From a virus: a stretch of DNA of 61,267 nt. The notes below the pieces were generated by a model. The model was not told the DNA's origin. It saw nothing but the letters and a program-made list of their open reading frames with translations, and searched no databases. Positions 30,801-38,615 of the stretch are shown here, piece after piece. Numbering within the stretch: the stretch's first letter is position 1; the number at the start of each line of letters is the position of its first letter. The position numbers were made by a program, and so were the translations under genes. The DNA lies in IMG/VR virus record IMGVR_UViG_3300018080_000191, positions 1-61,267 of that record; one strand, 5' to 3'.

Positions 30801-33238
30801 TGGCCACTGTGCAGCAGTTACAGTTGGGGCGTGCTAAAAAACCGGTTATTGTCGTTCCAAAGGCAACTTATAAGGGATGGTTAAGCGAAATCCGGGACCT
30901 GTTCCCAAACCTGAAGATTAACGAGCTAGACAATTTACGTGGGTACAATAAAGATAATATGCCGGATATTAAAGATGGAACGCTATCGATATGTACCTAC
31001 CAGGCTCTTGACAACCTGACATTTAAAGATGATACGCTTTTTGAGTTGTCAGAGGATCTTGAGGATACTATGGCCAATCCGTTTGGTGTTGACATAAAGG
31101 CCGGTAGTGCAGAAGAGAAGCGCAGAGAAAAGGAACGGGAGCGTATAAAGACAAAATTAGGCGAGGGAGCGAGCGTTGTAAGTGACGTTATTCATGTTGA
31201 GGATCTGGGATTTGACCATATTACGGTTGATGAAGCTCATAACTTTAAGAACGTGTTCTCGAAAGCTGAGGCCGAAAAGAATCAGGATGGCTCGAAGGCT
31301 GCAAACGAATATTCTACAGTAACGGGATCGTCCAGTGTGCGCGGGTCTAAGATGTTTATGTTATCGCAGTATATACAGCGCAAGAATGAGGGGCGAAATG
31401 TGTTTATGTTGACAGCAACACCGTTTACGAACTCCCCCTTGGAGATTTATAACATGCTATCATTCATGGCGCGGGATAAGCTGAAAGAGATGGGAATTTA
31501 CAACATCAATCAGTTTCTCAGTGCTTATGCCAAGGTCCAGGACGAATGGGCAGTGTCTCATACGGGACAAATTACGAAAAAGGGCGTAATCAAGGAGTTC
31601 CATAATGTTGGTGCTCTTCAAAAGCTGATAAAGCAGTATATCGATTTTAAGGGAATCGATGACATTAACGAAAGAGCTGGTTACGAAGCCATAAAGAGAC
31701 CGAAGAAATTTCAGCATCTTGTCGAGCTCCCGAATAATCCCGAGTTGGAAAGCATACTAGAGGGTGAACAGAGAAGAATGACGGATATCGAAGAAATACG
31801 AAAGGGCGGGGTGCTGAAGGGGATTAACACGTCTAGGACGGCAACGCTCTCTCCGGCCCTAGTGGCAAGCAAGCTCGATGATTTTCATAGTGCTGATGTT
31901 CGGACAAAAAAATGGGATTTGGTTGAGGACAGCCCAAAGCTGAAATTTAGTTTTGGCCTCACCGCCGAAATGTACAAAAAGAGGCCGGATTTGGGGCATG
32001 TAATATACATTCCCCAGGGGGTGGAGAAATTCAAGGAGATGACCGAGCACCTGGTTAAGCAGGGCGTTCCCAAGGATGCAATTGCAACTATTCATGGCGG
32101 TATGAGTGGCGATAAGGGAGCTGAGCGAATTGAGGCGATTAAGAAAGAATTTAACGATCCTGACGGGAAAATTAAGGTTTTAATCGGCAGCTCCACTATT
32201 CTGGAGGGTATCAATCTGAACGGCAATACGGCATTTTTGCATAATACAATGTTGGGGTGGAACGCCAGCGAAACGGTGCAGCTCGAGGGCCGGTCATGGA
32301 GACAGGGAAATAGACAGGAGAATGTTCACATAATTACTCCCGTTATTCATGATTCGATTGATTCTGTGATGTATCAAAAACATGATGAAAAAAAATCGCG
32401 GTTTGCGGAAATCCATAACTTCAAGGGCGATAAAATGGATGCTGGTGAGATTGACTACAAGGACGTAAAGTTTGATCTTATTAAGGATCCGGAGAAAAAA
32501 GCTCAATTTAGGATCGAGCTCGAAACCGAGAGGTTGAACGATCAAAAGCTGGAGAAGAGAATTTTGAAAGACGGGATTGGCAATATTGCCAAGCAGCGTG
32601 ATGAAAGTATAAATGAGATACCGAGACTGGAAGAGGATATAAAAGAGCATGATCAGAAGATGGAGGAGCTCAAAGGGGCTATTGATAAGGCGCGAGCTGA
32701 AATTAAGGAGATGCCAAACGAAACTGATGAGCAGCTTAGTGCGATTGAGCGAAAAAAGAGGTTTGAGGTTGACTATGTAAAGGATGACTACGATCACGAG
32801 AAGCGATATCGGGATAATAAAAAGAAAAAGATTGAAACCCTGAAGGTGCAGATTGAGGTTTTTAATAAAAAAATGAACGAGTTGGGTGGCGAGGATATCA
32901 ATGCCACCATTGCGAATCTTGACCAGGAGATAGACGAGATCAATAATACGATTAAGGGATTCCAGGAGAAAAAGAGCCAATATGTCGAGGAGGCAAAAAG
33001 GGATATAGAGCGCAAGAAAAAAGTGGTCCCTGGCGTAAATGAACAAATAACCAAATATGCTGAAATGCTATTGGAAAACGTGGAGTACAGCAAGGAGTAT
33101 CAGGAATTACTCGAGGAGTCTAAGAAAAAGTATAAGGTTGGCAAAAAGGTTGTAAAGGCACATGTTCTGCCAAAAGCCAGAAAAGAGCCCCGGACGTATA
33201 TTTTTGGGGGTGTAACATATAGAATGATAGGAGAGTAA
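27845..33238 (+). CDS. giant polyvalent protein: adenine-N6 DNA methylase fused to SNF2-type helicase
   Basis: ATG 27845 is chosen since AGGGGAT precedes it (27818 also possible); 1797 aa. Order: recurrent linker (residues 25-48), shared N-terminal module with Gly-rich repeats (about 55-155), then a SAM-dependent methylase with DQYYTPHKVI, LEPAAGTGRFADG and catalytic NPPY (378-381). A charged helical middle follows. A SNF2-like ATPase has Walker A YEVGVGKT (Lys980), VVPKATYKGW, DEAH (1129-1132), LTATPFTNSP and a C-terminal lobe with STILEGINL and QLEGRSWRQGN. The end (about 1570-1770) is a long coiled coil. Methylase plus helicase fusions occur in phages and plasmids and are thought to protect incoming DNA. 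Its neighbours carry the same N-terminal module. Confidence 0.93.
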   Translation: MKLAELLNKARKNTLRKGKPPGKLDTSKLVRKQIIDKTGRRTTKWVRVVKEEKKSIWDIISGFFKNRDPIRVVHEEYDKHRIKDRFGINMKSWTEHFVEYFKNKAKWDKLFGKTKTTTGGGGGKTGGGGGKTGGGGEKATPTLNRNVMKFLYETYGNLREAKDGKDQPGAGREVLSEAGEDERGKAQAKVSVAVPDAQPSDHGSQSTVSGSGSGIGSGNKSWKQGLKEIKDIRAQCLEILKKSDEEITYDDLQILRQYEGIGGVESEGRGILDQYYTPHKVISKMWDLVAKYPQRRQSGKWNSRVLEPAAGTGRFADGISGDVNFDMIEPDPIAARINKLLHPDANVIEGEFQSLFFKEGRLHQKKYTGKKYDVVIGNPPYRPYEGKWKGMGEGKGHTQMHEYFIDRGLDTLIAGGILAMIVPSGFLRSANSKVKEEIAKKGRLLEAYRLPNGTFNTTAVGTDILIIRKEEGGSTEHFFDDNYFNDNPTHILGEESTRTGKFGPERFVSLRTGQTFDSTIDMINVNAVERVGMGEKTLSEEAKEKISLALMGNKNAEKEIHEEHKDNFKEAHKGESVELLESLLGAEKANEAKDQARVEALQEMVDQRKKTKYNDVGTWNLKKFHRELSESIKTGGVHESDLEQAKKNLTEMEVELQKRQEWTKEDEKKAKQREKIKKQEATAPEATEKKKKEFYTLDEFIKQYGGKFDELDLKIWRHTKNDGSIDISQTPWNKDSKGRICYLGGKYYHNTNYASGNVIEKLKKLEEEKDEIIKKFGKEQYTRQKELLESVKPEYKTTKEIVMSPLSSFVRDFRFEWDKDENDSQKSLIQLFWDWCGVESNWRGTNFNGGATPHDLTGGIDWDDIVEYVNRVPRKKSQHETKEFVGQIKAKRRENAERLFNRFIQEGLSGKYKEDFENRFNERFNSNVNADFANIPVFVDGLSKTFKGDKLQVKDVQLEGAAYLTNKGAGLLAYEVGVGKTLTGILATVQQLQLGRAKKPVIVVPKATYKGWLSEIRDLFPNLKINELDNLRGYNKDNMPDIKDGTLSICTYQALDNLTFKDDTLFELSEDLEDTMANPFGVDIKAGSAEEKRREKERERIKTKLGEGASVVSDVIHVEDLGFDHITVDEAHNFKNVFSKAEAEKNQDGSKAANEYSTVTGSSSVRGSKMFMLSQYIQRKNEGRNVFMLTATPFTNSPLEIYNMLSFMARDKLKEMGIYNINQFLSAYAKVQDEWAVSHTGQITKKGVIKEFHNVGALQKLIKQYIDFKGIDDINERAGYEAIKRPKKFQHLVELPNNPELESILEGEQRRMTDIEEIRKGGVLKGINTSRTATLSPALVASKLDDFHSADVRTKKWDLVEDSPKLKFSFGLTAEMYKKRPDLGHVIYIPQGVEKFKEMTEHLVKQGVPKDAIATIHGGMSGDKGAERIEAIKKEFNDPDGKIKVLIGSSTILEGINLNGNTAFLHNTMLGWNASETVQLEGRSWRQGNRQENVHIITPVIHDSIDSVMYQKHDEKKSRFAEIHNFKGDKMDAGEIDYKDVKFDLIKDPEKKAQFRIELETERLNDQKLEKRILKDGIGNIAKQRDESINEIPRLEEDIKEHDQKMEELKGAIDKARAEIKEMPNETDEQLSAIERKKRFEVDYVKDDYDHEKRYRDNKKKKIETLKVQIEVFNKKMNELGGEDINATIANLDQEIDEINNTIKGFQEKKSQYVEEAKRDIERKKKVVPGVNEQITKYAEMLLENVEYSKEYQELLEESKKKYKVGKKVVKAHVLPKARKEPRTYIFGGVTYRMIGE

Positions 33239-33243
33239 TAGCG

Positions 33244-35379
33244 ATGAAGGCTGAAACTGAGAATCTGAAGGCTTTATTGAAAGCCGGCGGGCATAAGTAT
33301 ATCAAGAGATTACCGCACCCGAGCCCGAAGCCTGGAAGGAAGTACATCTATTTCTACAACCAGGAGCAGATTAAGAAGTATAAGGAAACAGGCGAGATCC
33401 CGGGAGACGAAAAGGGTGAAAAAAAGAGCAGCGTACTTGGTACGATAATGAAATTTTTTGGGTTCAAGCGCGAGACTGAAGCGGATGCAAAGGTAAGGGC
33501 GGTAAATGCAGAGTTGAGTGATGCTGGCCTTCATGTTGGATATACTACAACGCTGGAGCACATGGCCGAGTATTTTTCCAATAAGGCCAAGTGGGATGCC
33601 AGGTTCTCGAAAAAAAGCGGTGGTGCTAAGTCCGGAGCAGGATCGGGTGAGAAAAAGACTGGTGGCGGAGCCAAACCCGAGAAGAAATGGAATACTAACG
33701 TTATGAGGTTCCTGTACCAAAAATACGGCAGTGGCGGAGGGGCTAGCGATGACCAGGCCAAGAAAGAAAAGGAGTTGCGCGAGCTTGGTATAGCAGAAGA
33801 TGTAATTGAGCAACGAAAAGAAGAGGATGGCGATCTGGATACCCTTTACGATGAGTCAATGGGGGTGGGAGAGGAAAATGCTGATAAAATGAGGGAAGAT
33901 CTGAAAAAGGATATCAATGGCCTGCTCGACAAATATGAATCTGCAGAGGGCAAGGAAAAGGAAAAACTTGCCGGCCAGGTAAAGGAGAAGTTTGGGCAGC
34001 TCTCGAAGGAAGACAAGGAGAAACTGCTCGATGAGCGGAAAAGGAGTGGTGAAAAGGGTAAACCAGAAGAGAAGAAGGGAGATGTTGACGATTCCAATGA
34101 TTTTGGTGTGGATAGACTGAAAGAAAATGAGAAAAAGTTATTGCTTGAGATAACTGGCGATAAGGATGTGAAAAAGGTTCTTGAAAAATGGAAGGCAATT
34201 GACGATGGCATTTTCAATGATAAAGAGTTAGTCGTTTTAAATGGGATAGTTTATCACAAGCTAGACTCAAATAAAAGGCCATTAGCAGGTGCAGTTAATT
34301 ATAAAAAGTTTAAGGAAGAATATCCTCATTTTGTTTCGAATGATATGCTGCATAAAGATTCTTTAATTCACGGTGGGGTATTTGTACTGACCCCAAAAGG
34401 TGAAGATGTGCTAAAAGGCAGAGTCCGGAGATTATTGACTAAGTTTGGCAAGGGGAAAGAGAAGGGCATACCTCAAGACGAGAAGCTTTCCAAGCGTGAA
34501 GAGCAACTCTCCAGGATGGTTGAGAAGCATGAAAAAGGAGTTGATAAGGAGACCCAGAAAAAGACCGAGGAGATCGCCGAAGGGGCGGGAGTTGATACGG
34601 GTAAGGTACCTGATGAGCCAGGCACAGAATACGGTCATCCGTCCATCGAGGGTACCCTGGTCCACGGCGATGCCGATACTGTTTTAAAGAAACGGTCCAA
34701 CCCGAAGAAAGCCCTTGAGCCTGGAGTTGCAGATTTATCAGACCATTTTGGCATACACATGATGAACGAAGCTCTCGAAAAAGATGGAATCTATACCAAC
34801 ACCAAATTTATGATTATTGATGATCCTAAAAACGTTAAAGACATATACGAGAAGAACAGGGAAAAATTTATTGATAGCCGGGTCAAGGATATTAAAAAAT
34901 CCGTAAGTAAGGGAGATGGTGAACCCTTGTCTGATGAAGAGGCCCGAGAATTGGCGATAAAGAATCTTGAAGATGAAATGAATAATGCCAAAAAACTGCC
35001 CTGGCAAAGTGCTGTGCCGAAGGAGAAGGATATCCCCAAGAAGGAGGCGCAGATTATTGGCGGATACAAGACTGCTCAGGCAAAAATGTGGTGCTCTCTC
35101 CTCTCTGATGGGGAAAATCATGCTTTTGTCCAGAATGACTACATTGCAATGTTCAGGAAGCGGTATCCTGGTGCAAGATTTAAAGTAACAAGCAGCAAGG
35201 GGGCCGGGAAAAGTCCTGTTGTTGTCGAGAAAGATGGCAAAATGGTAGGTGTTGTTATGCCTATACTGATGGGATCGAATGCTGGCGAGGCTCGGGATCA
35301 CCTGCTGGAGCAGCAAAAGAAGCGGGGCCTGAAAAAAGCACTTGGCGAACCAATTGAAATATTTGGGATAAGGGTATAG
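33244..35379 (+). CDS. polyvalent-type protein with shared N-terminal module (711 aa)
   Basis: ATG after GGAGAG. Residues 8-30 are a variant linker (LLKAGGHKYIKR..GRKYIYFYN) and about 65-163 are the shared module (TIMKFFGFK, MAEYFSNKAKWDARF, a Gly/Lys tract, TNVMRFLYQKYG). A coiled region follows, then a segment unlike its surroundings (GIVYHKLDSNKRPLAGAVNY) and a C-terminal domain of about 230 residues (NTKFMIIDDPKNVKDI, KMWCSLLSDGENHAF, GKSPVVVEKDGKMVGVVMPI). No catalytic family is recognised. The tail PIEIFGIRV nearly matches that of the next protein. Likely co-packaged with its neighbours, by inference. Confidence 0.85.
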   Translation: MKAETENLKALLKAGGHKYIKRLPHPSPKPGRKYIYFYNQEQIKKYKETGEIPGDEKGEKKSSVLGTIMKFFGFKRETEADAKVRAVNAELSDAGLHVGYTTTLEHMAEYFSNKAKWDARFSKKSGGAKSGAGSGEKKTGGGAKPEKKWNTNVMRFLYQKYGSGGGASDDQAKKEKELRELGIAEDVIEQRKEEDGDLDTLYDESMGVGEENADKMREDLKKDINGLLDKYESAEGKEKEKLAGQVKEKFGQLSKEDKEKLLDERKRSGEKGKPEEKKGDVDDSNDFGVDRLKENEKKLLLEITGDKDVKKVLEKWKAIDDGIFNDKELVVLNGIVYHKLDSNKRPLAGAVNYKKFKEEYPHFVSNDMLHKDSLIHGGVFVLTPKGEDVLKGRVRRLLTKFGKGKEKGIPQDEKLSKREEQLSRMVEKHEKGVDKETQKKTEEIAEGAGVDTGKVPDEPGTEYGHPSIEGTLVHGDADTVLKKRSNPKKALEPGVADLSDHFGIHMMNEALEKDGIYTNTKFMIIDDPKNVKDIYEKNREKFIDSRVKDIKKSVSKGDGEPLSDEEARELAIKNLEDEMNNAKKLPWQSAVPKEKDIPKKEAQIIGGYKTAQAKMWCSLLSDGENHAFVQNDYIAMFRKRYPGARFKVTSSKGAGKSPVVVEKDGKMVGVVMPILMGSNAGEARDHLLEQQKKRGLKKALGEPIEIFGIRV

Positions 35380-35381
35380 AA

Positions 35382-38300
35382 ATGCAACCGATACTATTTG
35401 AGATCGCAGATTGTGATGACCATATCGGTAAATTAAAAGAACTTCTTAAAGCTGGCGGTAAGAAGGACATCAGCAAGCTCCGGAAGGAAGTCATTACCAA
35501 TAAGCGCGGGAAGAGGCAGACCGTATATAAGAAAATCCATGAAGATGAGAAAAAAAACGTTTTTGACATCATCATGGAATTTTTCGGATTTAAAAAGAAA
35601 AACGAGGTGCTGCAGCAGCTTGATAGCGATTACAAGAAACATGATATCGCAACAAAATTCAATCTGTCACACGATCAGTGGACCAGTCACTATCTGGAGT
35701 ATTTTAAGCACAAAAAGAGATGGGATGCTGCATTTGCCAAAAAAAAGACTACCGAAGGTGGTGGAGAACGCAAAAAGGGTGGTGAAAAGAAAACAGGGGG
35801 TGGCGATGAGAAAAAGAAAGGCATTACCTGGAACAGGGACGTGATGAAGTTTTTGCACGAACTCTACGGGAAAGGGAAGCCGGAGACAGAAAAAGAGGTG
35901 GGGAAATACAAGGACCTGGTTGGTAAGAAATTTAAAATATCTACTACCATGGTCAGCGGTTCGAGCATGAAGCCCGAGAAGATAGATAGCGAGATAGTTG
36001 TTGAAAAGATAGATGACTCAGGGATACATTACCGGGATGCCAAGGATGTTGGAAAACCCGCCCACGAGGGTGGTAGTGGATTTATGACTTTTAATGGTTT
36101 TAACAGGATGGTTGCTGCAGGCGAGATGATGGAGATAAAGCCTGATGTCACCGAAAAAGTTAAGGAGTTGCTAACCACAAAAAAAGAGCGGAAAAGAAAA
36201 CCACTCAGCAGCGGGGAAGGGGAGAAAGAAGAGAGCAAGCCCCGGGGCCCTACCGAGGAAAAGAAGAAATATCTTGATGTTGGCGAAAAGATAGGCGGAG
36301 CCAGGAAAGATATCGCAGCACTGATGAACATGTATAAAACCGAAAAAGATAAGGCTGTATCCATGACAGATCTGGAAGCCATTGAAGAGTCTGGCGAAGC
36401 CGGCTTGCTGATAAATAGAGAACGCCAGTTCGGAGGCAAGAAAGCCATTGTTGATATGATGCGCTCTGTGGGAGCTGATTCTGGGGCTACATATATTGTT
36501 TGGAGACTGGCATCGAGCATCGAAAAAATGCCTGCCGATAACCCAGAGTCCCGGAAAAAATATGTATTGGGAATTGAGCGATTGCTAAAAACAGTTGTGA
36601 ACTGGACTGATGTAAGTGCAGCAAGAGAGGGGTTGAGTATTATACAATCCGAACTTAACGGATATTATTATACAGATAGTGAGCTTGCAACATCGAAGGC
36701 AATAGACGAAAGGACATCAAAAATCAAGTCTGAGATAAATAAGATATGGAATCAAATATATATTCCCAAATATAAAGGTACAGGCGGGGACTGGAGAAGA
36801 AAAGCATCAGATATTTTCTGGAAGGACCCGGATGTTGTTAAGCTAGAAAAGCAAAAAGATGAGCTAAGGAAGGAATTTTTAAAAATAAGAAAAGTGGCGC
36901 AAGAGAGATCGGATAATGACCCCATGTCTCCGGCAAACCTGTATAAGGCACTCGGGAAAAGCTTTACCGAACTTATTGCCCCTCCATGGAGATCGAAGAG
37001 GAGAGATACGCTTATAAATAATGCCTACAAAAATGATGACTGGAAGTGGGCGGGAGGGGCGAAGGAAACCGGCGAAGAGGAAAAGGAGCGCAAAAAGAAG
37101 AGTCGAGAAAGGTTGAAGTGGAGACGTGAGGTTCCCGAGGAAGTTGAACGCGTGTCTCAGGCTGGGACCAAGGATTACGAATCAAAAACGCTTATGAATG
37201 ATTTCGGGCTCAGGGCTGTTGAATACGGCAACTGGATGGATATAGAATCGAGCAAGATCCATACACAGCGAGCTGGCGAAGCCCTGGCGGACCTGGCCTA
37301 CCTTTTTGGTGTGGATAAGAAGCTGATATCCCTGAACGGCAGGCTCGCAATAGCGTTTGGAGCTCGAGGGAAAGGTAAAGCCTCAGCTCATTATGAACCC
37401 GGGAGAAAGGTTATCAACATCACAAAAGAGAGGGGTGGCGGGTCCCTGGCGCACGAATGGGGGCATGCCCTAGACAATATCCTGTCCATAGTGGCTTATA
37501 AAGAAGCCGGCCAGGAGGGGGGCAATATTTCTTTTATGTCCGATTCGGACTATAAGAATAAGTATTCTCATACACTGGGAACGGTTCAAACTGCGTTAGA
37601 CAAGGTTAATGATGCCATACATAAGGGCAGTTTTGTGATGCGGAAAACCATCAATCTGAAGGGAAGCGAAAGATATCAACATAGTACTTTCTGGAAGTAC
37701 GAGGAAAGAACCGCAATAGGGCTTTATGGGGAGCCAAATGAGAAGGGCAGGTTACAAGAAATATGGAAAGAGGTTAAAACCACCAACGATAAATATAAAG
37801 GTGATAACGAAGCCCACAAAAAGCCGGAGTTTTATGATGATCTATTTGCTCATAAAGACCTACAGCATCCAGTAGACAGAGCAAGGATGCGTGAGTTCAT
37901 TGAGGGTGATATTTTATACCGTAGCGATTTTGCAATGAAACACGTTTGGGAACTTGTGCCAGGTGAAGGCATTATTGACTGGAAAACCGTTGATGTCGGT
38001 AAACTCGGGGAATACTTGCAGAAAAAGGCTGATGAATATGTTGATACAAGGAAAAGTCAATATGATGACGATTATTTTAAAAGAAAATATTTAGAAAAGG
38101 ACTGGGATCGTCTTGACAAAAGGGTGGCTTATGAATTCAGGAAAGAGAGTGATGCTGACTATATAATGTCAAAACTTTATCATGATGGAGACAAAAAAGA
38201 GCCGATCACCATTAACATGAAAAGCGTTCGTCCTGTTGGGGGCAAGTCCAACTACTTTTCCACTGCAAGCAAAATGGGGGGGTATTGGAAAAGGCCTCAT

Positions 38301-38612
38301 GAGTTATTTGCCCGCGCATTTGAAAGCTACGTTTACGATAAGCTCAGGGAAAAGAACATGAAGAACAGCTATCTTGTTTCTGGTGTGTCGAAAGAGGCTG
38401 CTGCGAATTGGGGGAAAAAGGCCAAGGAGCTCGAGGGCGAGGGTGGGGTGACAAGCATATACCCCCTGGGAGACGAGAGAGAGCGTATTAACGCTGCTAT
38501 GGATGAACTGGTGGAGGCAATCAAGGAACACGAAGTTTTGGCAAAAGCAATTCAGATCCTGGATGCTCAGCTCCTAAAAGCTCCTATCGAAATTTTTGGG
38601 ATTAAGGTGTAA
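35382..38612 (+). CDS. polyvalent-type protein with LPD1-like zincin domain (1076 aa)
   Basis: ATG after AGGGTATAGAA. Linker (residues 29-51) and shared module (IIMEFFGFKKK, YLEYFKHKKRWDAAF, Gly/Lys tract, RDVMKFLHELYG) come first. A helical middle follows. From about residue 580 runs an LPD1-like (large polyvalent-protein-associated) zincin domain: LMNDFGLRAVEYGNW, AFGARGKGKASAHYEP, catalytic HEWGHALDN (His691, His695) and a late YWKRPHELFARAFESYV block. It probably cleaves proteins, perhaps processing polyvalent partners or host targets. The tail PIEIFGIKV matches that of the preceding gene product. Confidence 0.9.
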   Translation: MQPILFEIADCDDHIGKLKELLKAGGKKDISKLRKEVITNKRGKRQTVYKKIHEDEKKNVFDIIMEFFGFKKKNEVLQQLDSDYKKHDIATKFNLSHDQWTSHYLEYFKHKKRWDAAFAKKKTTEGGGERKKGGEKKTGGGDEKKKGITWNRDVMKFLHELYGKGKPETEKEVGKYKDLVGKKFKISTTMVSGSSMKPEKIDSEIVVEKIDDSGIHYRDAKDVGKPAHEGGSGFMTFNGFNRMVAAGEMMEIKPDVTEKVKELLTTKKERKRKPLSSGEGEKEESKPRGPTEEKKKYLDVGEKIGGARKDIAALMNMYKTEKDKAVSMTDLEAIEESGEAGLLINRERQFGGKKAIVDMMRSVGADSGATYIVWRLASSIEKMPADNPESRKKYVLGIERLLKTVVNWTDVSAAREGLSIIQSELNGYYYTDSELATSKAIDERTSKIKSEINKIWNQIYIPKYKGTGGDWRRKASDIFWKDPDVVKLEKQKDELRKEFLKIRKVAQERSDNDPMSPANLYKALGKSFTELIAPPWRSKRRDTLINNAYKNDDWKWAGGAKETGEEEKERKKKSRERLKWRREVPEEVERVSQAGTKDYESKTLMNDFGLRAVEYGNWMDIESSKIHTQRAGEALADLAYLFGVDKKLISLNGRLAIAFGARGKGKASAHYEPGRKVINITKERGGGSLAHEWGHALDNILSIVAYKEAGQEGGNISFMSDSDYKNKYSHTLGTVQTALDKVNDAIHKGSFVMRKTINLKGSERYQHSTFWKYEERTAIGLYGEPNEKGRLQEIWKEVKTTNDKYKGDNEAHKKPEFYDDLFAHKDLQHPVDRARMREFIEGDILYRSDFAMKHVWELVPGEGIIDWKTVDVGKLGEYLQKKADEYVDTRKSQYDDDYFKRKYLEKDWDRLDKRVAYEFRKESDADYIMSKLYHDGDKKEPITINMKSVRPVGGKSNYFSTASKMGGYWKRPHELFARAFESYVYDKLREKNMKNSYLVSGVSKEAAANWGKKAKELEGEGGVTSIYPLGDERERINAAMDELVEAIKEHEVLAKAIQILDAQLLKAPIEIFGIKV

Positions 38613-38615
38613 GTT

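Noticed and set aside
32294-33046. 250-codon open frame on the minus strand
   Set aside because: It lies antisense to the coiled-coil end of the methylase-helicase. The product is a run of Leu, Ile and Phe, typical of the complement of Lys/Glu-rich coding sequence, and there is no ribosome site or neighbour on that strand.
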